Counted from the first letter of the stretch, positions 1 through 6,231 are shown. The stretch is 9,361 nt of DNA from Acidobacteriota bacterium (GCA_947466555.1 CANIFK010000159.1:1-9361); one strand, 5' to 3'. Program-made: numbers and translations. The notes: generated by a model not told the origin, from the sequence alone.

Positions 1-752
1 AGGGTGAGATGCACCTGCGCGTGGCGCTGGAGAAGCTCCTGGCGAAGTTCGGTGTGCATGCGCGTTCACGGCCGCGGCGCATCGCCTACCAGGAGACGAT
101 CCGCAAGCCCGTGCAGGTGAGGGGGCGGCACAAGAAGCAGACCGGCGGCCACGGCCAGTTCGGCGACTGCTGGATCCGCATGGAACCGCTCGAACGCGGC
201 GCCGGCTTCCAGTTCGCCAACGAAGTCTTCGGCGGCTCCATCCCGCGCAACTTCATCCCCGCCGTGGAGAAGGGAATTGTCGAAATCGCCGCCAATGGCT
301 TTCTCGCCGGCTTCCCCATGGTCGATTTCAAAGTGGTCGTCTACGACGGGTCTTATCACGACGTCGACAGCTCCGAAATGGCCTTCAAGCTCGCCGCCCG
401 CAAGGCGTTCAAAGCCGCCATGGTCGCCGCCAAGCCGTCGCTGCTCGAACCCGTCATGCGCGTCGAAATCCAGGCCCCCGTCGAATTCGCCGGCGACTTG
501 ATGAGCGATGTCACCGGACGCCGCGGCCGCATGAACGGCATGGAAGTGAAAGAGAATACCCAGATCCTCCGCGCCATGATCCCCATGGCCGAGATGCTGA
601 CCTACCAAAACGACCTCACCGCCAAAACCCAGGGCCGCGGGTCGTTCACCATGGAATTCGACCACTATGACTACGTCCCCCCTCTCCAGGCGGACAAGAT
701 CATCGCGGCCGCCAAAGCCGCCGGCGTCCACGTCTCCGACGAAGACGAATAG
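1..752 (+). CDS. fusA: Elongation factor G (EF-G / EF-G2-like), C-terminal part
   Basis: This is the 3' part of a translational GTPase gene that starts upstream of the window; the first complete codon is at 3. EF-G drives tRNA-mRNA translocation on the ribosome. The visible 249 residues begin in the GEMHL segment that ends domain III (GELHLE in most EF-Gs). They continue through domain IV, with KKQTGGHGQFGD and the tip-loop stretch GSYHDVDSSE, whose His (visible residue 119, codon 357-359) corresponds to the conserved tip histidine. Domain V follows, with LLEPVM, GDLMSDVTGRRGRMNG and GRGSFTMEF. The GTPase domain is outside the window. The ATG at 9 is an internal methionine, not a start. The wording QTGGHGQFGD and the ending FDHYDYVPP look more like the EF-G2/EF-G-like subgroup than housekeeping EF-G, so this may be a paralogue. 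The family call is very secure; the subgroup is inference. Confidence 0.95.
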   Translation, partial: GEMHLRVALEKLLAKFGVHARSRPRRIAYQETIRKPVQVRGRHKKQTGGHGQFGDCWIRMEPLERGAGFQFANEVFGGSIPRNFIPAVEKGIVEIAANGFLAGFPMVDFKVVVYDGSYHDVDSSEMAFKLAARKAFKAAMVAAKPSLLEPVMRVEIQAPVEFAGDLMSDVTGRRGRMNGMEVKENTQILRAMIPMAEMLTYQNDLTAKTQGRGSFTMEFDHYDYVPPLQADKIIAAAKAAGVHVSDEDE

Positions 753-765
753 CGGCGACCTCCAC

Positions 766-808
766 GAGGGATACCCGGCTCCCGCAATCCGGGTATCCCT
801 CTACTTTC
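766..808 (+). terminator. Rho-independent terminator after the EF-G gene
   Basis: A perfect 13-bp inverted repeat, GAGGGATACCCGG (766-778) and CCGGGTATCCCTC (789-801), encloses a 10-nt loop. It starts 13 bp after the EF-G stop codon. The following bases, TACTTTCT, are T-rich but not a clean T run, so termination may be partial. The placement fits the end of the EF-G transcript and separates it from the transglycosylase gene. Confidence 0.8.
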
Positions 809-866
809 TCCGGGAAACTGCCGATATACCTATAGGGACACACCCCCTGTGACACTGGTAAACAGC

Positions 867-896
867 CTGAGTTGAATCATGAGCCGCGCTTATAGT
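867..896 (+). promoter_or_regulatory. Weak candidate promoter upstream of mltD
   Basis: The 197-bp gap between EF-G and mltD must hold a promoter if the hairpin at 766-801 terminates. The best -10-like hexamer is TATAGT (891-896), five of six matches to the sigma-70 consensus. The paired -35 region (CTGAGT, 867-872, spacer 18) is poor. The better-looking TTGAAT at 872-877 is only 13 bp away, which is too short. This is a guess from motif matching. Apart from the terminator hairpin I see nothing else clear in 753-949. Confidence 0.25.
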
Positions 897-949
897 AAGG
901 TCAAAGGGTTGCAATGTAACCTCAAATTCAAAATCCGCCGGGAGATGGA

Positions 950-2641
950 ATGAACAAGTTTCCAGTTCTGCGGGTCGCCCAAGCGACCGTAGCTACCATC
1001 TTGACCGCGGGTTGTCTCCTTGTGGGCCCCTCGCTCGCCATTGCTCAGGTTGCGCCGGCACTCGCCGTCGCCGCCAAGCCGGAAGCCGACGATACGGCCA
1101 CGCGAGGCGCGGAAGCCGTGCCGGCTTTGTCGCCGATTCCCGCGTTGGTCCCCTCCGCCTTTCCTCCGAAACCGAGTTGGAAAGAGGAGCGCTTAGTCAA
1201 TGCCGAACGCCTCTACACCGAAGGCTACCGCCTCTATCAGGCCGGTGACCGAGAAGGCGCCCGGAAGCAGTTCGACGATGCGCTCGATCTCGTCCTGAAT
1301 GCCAAGTCCGAGCCCGTCAATCGCTCCTCATTCGATAAACGGTTCGACGAACTGGTGCAGAAGATCTACCGCATCGACGTCGATACATTGCAAAGCGAAA
1401 AATCCGCCTCCACCCAGCCGTCGTACGACAAGGCGCCCATCGACGACATTCTTTCTCTCACCTTCCCGGTGGATCCGAAACTGAAAATGAAGGTGCGCGA
1501 GGAAGTCGGCGCCACGGTCAGCCAGTTGCCCCTCGAAGCTTCCGACGCCGTGCTCAGCTTCATCAACTACTTCTCCGGCGAACGCGGCAAACGCACTCTG
1601 GTTGCCGGCCTCAAGCGCGCCGGTAAGTTCAAGCCGATGATCTCTCGCATTCTCGACGAAGAGGGCATCCCGCAGGAGTTCATCTTCCTCGCCCAAGCCG
1701 AAAGCGGCTTCCTGCCCCGCGCCATGAGCTACATGGCCGCCGGCGGCATGTGGCAGTTCATCCGCGAAACCGGCGGGAAGTACGGGCTTAAGAACGATGG
1801 CTGGGTCGACGAACGCTTCGATCCCGAAATGGCTACCCGCGCCGCCGCCCGCCATCTCCGCGATCTCTATCACGAGTTCGGCGACTGGTATCTCGCCATC
1901 GCCGCCTACAACTGCGGGCAGGGAAATGTGGATCGGGCTGTTTCTAAAACTGGCTATGCCGATGTCTGGGAACTCCGCTCCCGCGGCACGCTGCCGCTCG
2001 AAACGTCCAACTACGTCCCCATCATTCTCGCCATGACCATCATGGCCAAGAATCCCCAGAACTACGGTATCGATGACATCGTTCCCGAAGAGCCCCTCGT
2101 CTACGACACCGTGGACGTCAACGTTCTCACCAGCCTTGCGCTCGTCTCCGACATCATCGGCCGGCCCGTCTCCGAACTGAAGGAATTGAACCCGGCACTG
2201 CTCCGCGACTTCGCGCCCGCCGGCTACAAACTCCACATCCCGCGCGGCTCCAGCCAGTCGCTCATGGCAGGTTTGGAAATGATTCCCTCGGAGCGCCGCG
2301 CCAGTTGGCGCGCCCACCGTACCGAATCCGGTGAAAGCCTCGCCGCTCTCGCCACGCGGTACCGCACCACGGTCGCCCAACTGCAGTCGGTCAATCACCT
2401 CACGGAGGAGGAACCGAACGCCGGTTCGCTTCTCATCGTTCCGGCCGTTGCCCAGCCCGTCATCATCGCTCGCGCGACCCGCCCCGCGGTCCGCCCAGGC
2501 GCTCGCACGCAGACCATTGCGCGCACGCCCATCCGCCGTCCCGCCACCACGCAGTCGGCCTCTAAGGCCGCCCCCAAACAGCCGGTGCGTAAAGCCGCCC
2601 CCACTGTAGCTCGCTCCGCCGCCCGCCGTAAGCAGGGATAA
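950..2641 (+). CDS. mltD: MltD-like membrane-bound lytic murein transglycosylase with LysM
   Basis: Predicted to cleave the MurNAc-GlcNAc bond of peptidoglycan in the periplasm, leaving 1,6-anhydro-MurNAc ends. The 563-residue protein starts with a signal peptide (residues 1-32, likely cut after SLAIA). Cys22 in LTAGC is a poor lipobox candidate. Residues 85-117 resemble one TPR-like helical repeat (LYTEGYRLYQAGDREGARKQF). The family 1 lysozyme-like SLT domain covers about 225-370, with catalytic Glu251 in AQAESGF, then GGMWQF (265-270) and AYNCGQGNVDRA (319-330). A degenerate LysM-like segment typical of MltD follows (384-432), then a LysM domain (454-498). The tail, from about 500, is basic and rich in Pro, Ala and Arg. 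The start is supported by GGGAG (940-944), five bases before the ATG. The gene stands alone between terminators. Family call secure; membrane anchoring mode uncertain. Confidence 0.93.
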   Translation: MNKFPVLRVAQATVATILTAGCLLVGPSLAIAQVAPALAVAAKPEADDTATRGAEAVPALSPIPALVPSAFPPKPSWKEERLVNAERLYTEGYRLYQAGDREGARKQFDDALDLVLNAKSEPVNRSSFDKRFDELVQKIYRIDVDTLQSEKSASTQPSYDKAPIDDILSLTFPVDPKLKMKVREEVGATVSQLPLEASDAVLSFINYFSGERGKRTLVAGLKRAGKFKPMISRILDEEGIPQEFIFLAQAESGFLPRAMSYMAAGGMWQFIRETGGKYGLKNDGWVDERFDPEMATRAAARHLRDLYHEFGDWYLAIAAYNCGQGNVDRAVSKTGYADVWELRSRGTLPLETSNYVPIILAMTIMAKNPQNYGIDDIVPEEPLVYDTVDVNVLTSLALVSDIIGRPVSELKELNPALLRDFAPAGYKLHIPRGSSQSLMAGLEMIPSERRASWRAHRTESGESLAALATRYRTTVAQLQSVNHLTEEEPNAGSLLIVPAVAQPVIIARATRPAVRPGARTQTIARTPIRRPATTQSASKAAPKQPVRKAAPTVARSAARRKQG

Positions 2642-2706
2642 GTTTCGGTTCGCCTCCCTCAAAACAGGCCTGCTGTAGCCGGATATCCAGCAAAACCAAG
2701 CAACAC

Positions 2707-2734
2707 AAAAAGGGCGCCCAGCGGGCGCCCTTTT
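2707..2734. terminator. Bidirectional Rho-independent terminator between convergent genes
   Basis: A near-ideal hairpin: AAAAGGGCGCCC (2708-2719) pairs with GGGCGCCCTTTT (2723-2734) around a 3-base loop, AGC. The A tract on the left and T tract on the right let it work on both strands. It lies between the mltD stop (2641) and the stop of the minus-strand small gene (2758), so it probably ends both transcripts. Confidence 0.93.
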
Positions 2735-2757
2735 ACCTGCTTCAGAGACCGCGCGAA

Positions 2758-2991
2758 CTACTCGCCCGGTACCGGCTTGCCAACCGCCTGCCGGCAGCGC
2801 TGGAACAGCTCCAGCAACGACTCCGCATATTCTTCCGGCGAACGGGCCGCGCTCTTACCGGCGAACCCTGCCGCCGGCGTGCCTTTTCCGTAGCCAGTGC
2901 TGACGGCGATGAACTTCATCAGTTCCAGCGCCACCTCATCACGATTATTCTTCTCACCCGGTTTCGTGTCGGGTGCTTTTTCGTCTGCCAT
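2758..2991 (-). CDS. Small conserved-looking protein of unknown function (77 aa)
   Basis: I do not recognise a family. The 77-residue product has a charged, probably disordered N-terminus (residues 1-18, MADEKAPDTKPGEKNNRDEV). A helix-like stretch follows (VALELMKFIAVSTGYGKG, 20-37), then a Gly/Ala-rich link (GFAGKSAA) and a second amphipathic helix (SPEEYAESLLELFQRCRQAV, 51-70). There is no signal peptide, membrane segment or Cys pair. It is probably cytoplasmic. The helices, the lack of an overlapping better gene and the terminator just past its stop support a real gene. The Shine-Dalgarno is weak (AGAG close to the ATG). It is divergent from the kinase gene with 19 bp between start codons, so its promoter probably lies inside the kinase coding region. 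A partner or regulator role for the kinase is possible, but only position suggests it. Confidence 0.7.
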   Translation of the reverse strand: MADEKAPDTKPGEKNNRDEVALELMKFIAVSTGYGKGTPAAGFAGKSAARSPEEYAESLLELFQRCRQAVGKPVPGE

Positions 2992-3010
2992 AACTCTAGA
3001 CTAGACTAAG
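2992..3010. promoter_or_regulatory. 19-bp divergent spacer with an operator-like inverted repeat
   Basis: The whole gap between the divergent start codons at 2991 (-) and 3011 (+) contains TCTAG-A-CTAGA (2995-3005), a perfect 5-bp inverted repeat around one base. It can also be read as tandem CTAGA, CTAGA, CTAAG (2996-3010). It covers the translation start zone of both genes, and neither has a strong Shine-Dalgarno there. A repressor site or leaderless starts could explain this. The repeat is short enough to be chance. Confidence 0.3.
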
Positions 3011-3859
3011 ATGCCCGTTCTCGCCCGTCGACCTTTGCGCCGCATGCGCGGAGGAGCTCAGGCCTTCCTCATGGAAGCAGCCGACGGCCACCATTACGTC
3101 GTCAAATTCACGGATAATCCGCAGCACCGCCGCGTCCTCGTCAATGAGTACGTCGCCTCCATTCTTCTGCAACACCTCGACATTGCCCAACCCGAATCCC
3201 GCGTCATCGAAGTTACCGCCGAACTCCTCCGCGAATTCCCCGACGTCTACATGCAACTCGGCACCTCCCGCCGCGCCGTCACCCCCGGTTGGCACTTCGG
3301 CTCCCGCTTCCCCGGCAACCCCATCACCCAAGCCGTCTACGATATCCTCCCCGACCCTCTCATGAAAAAGGTCGCCAACCCCGAAGACTTCCTCGGCGTC
3401 CTCGCCTTCGACAAATGGGCCGGCAACTCCGACTCCCGCCAGGCCATTTTCTTCCGTGCCCGCCTCTCCGATTGGCGCCCCAACGCCCAGGGCAATCCGC
3501 TCCAAGTCGCCTTCGTCGCCCAGATGATGGATCATGGCTATCTCTTCGACGGCCCCAACTGGGAGTTCCGCGACGCCCCCCTCTTCGGCCTCTTCTTCCG
3601 CCCCATCGTCTACGAAAAAGTGCGCGGCCTCGCCGACTTCTCTCCCTGGCTCGAACGCATCGAAAACTTCCCCGAAGAGATCATGGACCGCGTCCTTCGC
3701 GAAGTCCCCGAATCCTGGCTCCCCGGCGATGAACGCGATCAACTCACCCGGCTGCTCGAAACCCTGCTGAAGCGCCGCAAACGCGTTCCGCAGTTCATCG
3801 AAGATTGCACCCGCGGCCGCGTCAACCCTTTCCCAGCGTGGCAACCACAGACTCGGTAA
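3011..3859 (+). CDS. HipA-like kinase (HipA_2-type), stand-alone
   Basis: A 282-residue protein with the layout of the HipA-like kinase family. It has an N-terminal glycine loop (RGGAQAFLM, 13-21), the ATP-binding lysine in YVVKF (Lys32) and Glu46 in NEYVAS. The catalytic-loop segment is FDKWAGNSDSRQAIF (133-147), with likely catalytic Asp141, and the DFG-like metal site is MMDHGYLF (172-179, Asp174). The C-terminal third is helical. It lacks the separate N-terminal domain of classical HipA (about 440 aa), and no HipB-type helix-turn-helix antitoxin is beside it. Known HipA kinases phosphorylate Ser/Thr on protein targets such as glutamyl-tRNA synthetase; the target here is unknown. The start is the first possible one (in-frame stop TAG at 3002-3004); Met12 is the alternative. 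The 3' end overlaps the opposite-strand oxidase gene by 38 bp. Confidence 0.8.
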   Translation: MPVLARRPLRRMRGGAQAFLMEAADGHHYVVKFTDNPQHRRVLVNEYVASILLQHLDIAQPESRVIEVTAELLREFPDVYMQLGTSRRAVTPGWHFGSRFPGNPITQAVYDILPDPLMKKVANPEDFLGVLAFDKWAGNSDSRQAIFFRARLSDWRPNAQGNPLQVAFVAQMMDHGYLFDGPNWEFRDAPLFGLFFRPIVYEKVRGLADFSPWLERIENFPEEIMDRVLREVPESWLPGDERDQLTRLLETLLKRRKRVPQFIEDCTRGRVNPFPAWQPQTR

Positions 3860-4817
3860 TCATCCGCGCCGTCGTGTTCGCCATCAAAATCCCATTCCGG
3901 AAATGCCCGTAGGCCAGCCACAGGTCTTTCCCCTCCACCTTCTCCACCACCGGCTCCCCGATCCCCGACCCCGGCCGCAACCCAGCCCACACCAGGTCCG
4001 GATCCCGGTTCAGTAACCGCGGCAACAGCATCAACGCCGCCGCCTTCAACGCCTCCACCCGCTCCGGCTCCACTTCCTTGTCCCATACATCGCGCTGCTC
4101 ATCGGAACCGAAAATCGTAAATCCGTTCTCCCGCTGCAATGCGTAGTGGTGCCCGTGCCGCACAATCGGCGGCAGGGACTCTTTCTTGCAGTGGTAGCCC
4201 AGCAGGTGTCCCTTCACTGGAAACGCGCGTGGTGCCCCGTTTAAACCCTCAATCTGGCTGGCCCACGCCCCGCTGGCGATCACCGTCGGCCCCTCGCACC
4301 GTTCCACCCGGTCATTCTCCCGGATCTCCACGCCCAGCTTTCCGCACGCCGCCACCAGCGCCTCGCACACGTTCCGCGGATCCACCACCGCCTCGTTCGG
4401 GAACCACCGTGCCGCCCGCACCCCACTCGTCGGAATCGGTGCAAAGTACCGCGCCCCGGAAACCGTCAGTTCTTCCATGTAGATGCCGTCCGGCCGCGGT
4501 TGGTCCAATGCTTCCTTCTCGGCGTCGTTGAACGCCAGTTCCATCGTGCCGCACACCCGGAAGTCAATCGGCACTCCCGTCGCCAGCGTCAGCTCTTCCA
4601 CAAACTCGCCATACTCGGCCAGGCTCTGCACCGCCACCTGCGTCCACCGCGAGTCCTCATGGAACTCCCCTGCCGGTGTCAGCATCCCCGCTCCCGCCCA
4701 ACTCGATTCTCCCGCCACCCGGCCGGCGTCTCGCACGACGACCTGATATCCCGCCTGCGCCAGGCGCCAGGCAATAGAGAGCCCGATGATCCCGGCTCCG
4801 GCAATCTCAACGCGCAT
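3822..4817 (-). CDS. thiO: FAD-dependent amino-acid oxidase of the ThiO/DAO family (glycine oxidase-like)
   Basis: Predicted to oxidise glycine, or another small amino acid, to the imine using FAD and O2. In thiamine synthesis the glycine imine feeds thiazole formation. The 331 residues start with the dinucleotide-binding motif GAGIIG (7-12), then ESSWAGAGMLTP (37-48) near the isoalloxazine. The middle holds PVKGHLLGY (200-208). The substrate-side motifs are WAGLRPGS (277-284, Arg281) and GHFRNGILMA (304-313), where Arg307 matches the carboxylate-binding arginine of ThiO. It is slightly shorter than typical ThiO (about 365). The start has GGAAAG two bases before the ATG. No other thi gene is visible, so the pathway is not proven; a D-amino-acid oxidase role is the main alternative. 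It diverges from the PLP enzyme gene across 46 bp. Confidence 0.85.
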   Translation of the reverse strand: MRVEIAGAGIIGLSIAWRLAQAGYQVVVRDAGRVAGESSWAGAGMLTPAGEFHEDSRWTQVAVQSLAEYGEFVEELTLATGVPIDFRVCGTMELAFNDAEKEALDQPRPDGIYMEELTVSGARYFAPIPTSGVRAARWFPNEAVVDPRNVCEALVAACGKLGVEIRENDRVERCEGPTVIASGAWASQIEGLNGAPRAFPVKGHLLGYHCKKESLPPIVRHGHHYALQRENGFTIFGSDEQRDVWDKEVEPERVEALKAAALMLLPRLLNRDPDLVWAGLRPGSGIGEPVVEKVEGKDLWLAYGHFRNGILMANTTARMITESVVATLGKG

Positions 4818-4863
4818 GTCTTTCCATGTTACTTGTCCTTATGCCCACTTGTAGAATGGGGGT
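4818..4863. promoter_or_regulatory. Divergent intergenic region between thiO-like and pabC-like genes
   Basis: These 46 bp must hold promoter signals for at least one direction. On the plus strand TAGAAT (4852-4857) is a fair -10 whose expected start point falls at or next to the ATG at 4864. The paired -35 (TTACTT, 4829-4834, spacer 17) is poor. On the minus strand CATAAG is a weak -10. ACTTGT occurs twice as a direct repeat (4831-4836 and 4847-4852). All of this is low-complexity motif matching. Confidence 0.35.
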
Positions 4864-5736
4864 ATGCATCGCTTCCTGCTCCACAATGAGTCGATCCGCG
4901 AAACAACAGAGCCCTGCCTGCTCCCCGGGCAGGTCGGATTCCTCAATGGCTGGGGCGTTTTCAGCACCCTCCGCGTCGCCGAAGGCGTGCTGTTTGAGTG
5001 GGATCGCCACTGGGCACGCATGGTGCGTGATGCCCATAGAATGCGGGTTCCGATGCCGGAATCCCCCGAAATACTGCTCGACGGGCTCCGCCGTCTGATC
5101 GACGCCAATGACGCCAATAACGGCACCCTCCGCGTAGCCATTGTCCGCAACCACGGCGGTCTTTTTGAAGCCCCCGGGCAATCCCGCAAATTCGATGTCG
5201 TCGCCTTCACCACCGGCCTCCGCAACTGGGGCGAATCCGTCCGCCTCGCTATCAAGCCCAACGCCCGCCAGGGCGCCAACGAGTTCCGCGGTGCCAAAAT
5301 CACCGCCTGGGCCAATAACCTCTCCTGGTACGAGGAGGCCCACGAACGCGGGTTCGATGAAGTCGTCCTCCTCGACGAACAGGGCCGCGTCAGCGAGTGC
5401 ACCTCCGCCAACCTCTTTGCCGTCTTCGGCAACGAGGTCGTCACCCCGGCTCTCGACACCGGTTGCCTACCCGGCATCACCCGGGAGGTATTGCTCGAAA
5501 CCATTCAGGTCGATGGAATCACGATCCGCGAAGGCCACCTCCTTCCCGCCGATCTGGAACGCGCCGACGCCGTCTTCATGACCTCCTCCACCCGCGACGT
5601 CCTCCCGGTCACTGAAGTCGAAGGACTCCGTATCCGTCAGGAATCGGACGTGCCTGCCCGCCTGCTGGCGGCTTTCCGCGCGCACATTTCCAGTTACGTG
5701 GACTCCCGTCGCCTGTCCGTATCCCGGACGGTATAG
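4864..5736 (+). CDS. pabC: Class IV PLP enzyme: aminodeoxychorismate lyase / aminotransferase
   Basis: A 290-residue fold-type IV PLP enzyme. The best match is PabC, which converts 4-amino-4-deoxychorismate to p-aminobenzoate and pyruvate for folate; branched-chain and D-alanine aminotransferases share the fold. The N-terminal GWGVFSTLRVAEGVLFEWDRH (29-49) parallels the GDGxFxTxRV...H segment of PabC. Lys145 in RGAKITAWANN is the likely PLP Schiff-base lysine. FDEVVLLDEQGRVSE (164-178) ends in conserved Glu178, and ECTSANLF, CLPGITREVLLE (201-212) and MTSSTRDVLPV (239-249) are phosphate-site and closing motifs. The start is fixed by an in-frame TAG at 4852. GGGGG lies one base before the ATG, too close for a normal Shine-Dalgarno. 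pabA and pabB are not in the window. The fold is certain; the exact substrate is inferred. Confidence 0.85.
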   Translation: MHRFLLHNESIRETTEPCLLPGQVGFLNGWGVFSTLRVAEGVLFEWDRHWARMVRDAHRMRVPMPESPEILLDGLRRLIDANDANNGTLRVAIVRNHGGLFEAPGQSRKFDVVAFTTGLRNWGESVRLAIKPNARQGANEFRGAKITAWANNLSWYEEAHERGFDEVVLLDEQGRVSECTSANLFAVFGNEVVTPALDTGCLPGITREVLLETIQVDGITIREGHLLPADLERADAVFMTSSTRDVLPVTEVEGLRIRQESDVPARLLAAFRAHISSYVDSRRLSVSRTV

Positions 5737-5739
5737 CCG

Positions 5740-6225
5740 ATGCGGGTTATCATACGCCCTGTTCTATCGCCCAGGACAGATGTATCATGTTCTTATTCAA
5801 TGACACTGGAATGTCCAAAGTGTGGGTCGGACGAAGTGCGTCTTTCCCGGAAAAAACTTGCCATGCGCAAGTTCTTTCGCCTTTTTGGCATCTATCTCTT
5901 TCGCTGTGAAGAGTGCGGCCATCTATTTCGTTCCAGCATTCAGCGTATTCGTCATTTCCTCTACGCCAAATGTCCCATGTGTCATCGCATGGACCTCAGC
6001 CGGTGGACACGCGAGTTTTATAACCCGCCGTTTCTCACCCGCTTCATGCTCGGTTTCGGCGCCAAGCCCGTCCGATGCGAATACTGCCGGAATAACTTCT
6101 GGAGCTTCCGCCTGGTCCGCGAACGATTCAGCAAGGAAAAGCGGGCCGCGCGCAGTCAGGTAGTCGTCGAGGTGGAAAACGAAGTCCACAACGAGATGAG
6201 CCGTTCGGCTGGCCCCAAACGGTAA
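5740..6225 (+). CDS. Double zinc-ribbon protein of unknown function
   Basis: I do not recognise a named family. The 161-residue frame carries four CxxC pairs. Cys25/Cys28 (CPKC) with Cys56/Cys59 (CEEC) form one zinc ribbon, and Cys78/Cys81 (CPMC) with Cys113/Cys116 (CEYC) form a second. The region between pairs is strongly basic (SRKKLAMRKFFRLFG), and the C-terminal tail is charged (ERFSKEKRAARSQ, then an acidic VEVENEVHNE). There is no long hydrophobic membrane segment. A nucleic-acid or ribosome contact is plausible but unproven. The ATG at 5740 is 3 bp after the pabC stop and could be translationally coupled. However, residues 1-20 look unconserved, and Met21 (ATG at 5800), just before the first CxxC, is a serious alternative start. 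Its stop is 6 bp from the convergent rodA stop. Confidence 0.8.
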   Translation: MRVIIRPVLSPRTDVSCSYSMTLECPKCGSDEVRLSRKKLAMRKFFRLFGIYLFRCEECGHLFRSSIQRIRHFLYAKCPMCHRMDLSRWTREFYNPPFLTRFMLGFGAKPVRCEYCRNNFWSFRLVRERFSKEKRAARSQVVVEVENEVHNEMSRSAGPKR

Positions 6226-6231
6226 CTCTCG

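Noticed and set aside
9..11. ATG at 9 as the start of a short 247-residue protein
   Set aside because: The codons before it (GGT GAG) continue the conserved GEMHL segment of EF-G, so the frame is open to the window edge and the ATG is internal.
66..731. 221-codon minus-strand frame opposite EF-G
   Set aside because: Shadow frame; the plus strand encodes conserved EF-G domains IV and V throughout.
828..840. CTATAGGGA motif resembling the end of a T7-type phage promoter
   Set aside because: Only the short 3' part matches, the upstream half of such a promoter is absent, and there is no phage context.
1328..2662. 444-codon open frame on the minus strand opposite mltD
   Set aside because: It is a mirror of the C-rich third-position codon use of mltD. 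Its product is Gly/Ala/Val/Asp-rich without family motifs, while the plus frame has a signal peptide, catalytic Glu and LysM.
2996..3844. 282-codon minus-strand frame opposite the HipA-like kinase
   Set aside because: Same length as the real gene only because it shadows it; its product is a repetitive acidic Gly/Glu/Ala sequence, and the plus frame holds ordered kinase motifs.
3011..3859. Classical hipBA toxin-antitoxin locus
   Set aside because: No helix-turn-helix HipB gene is adjacent and the kinase lacks the HipA N-terminal domain, so the locus is not a standard hipBA pair.
5758..5780. CTGT...ACAG hairpin before the zinc-ribbon coding region
   Set aside because: The arms pair over only four bases and no T run follows, so it is neither a convincing terminator nor a regulatory structure.
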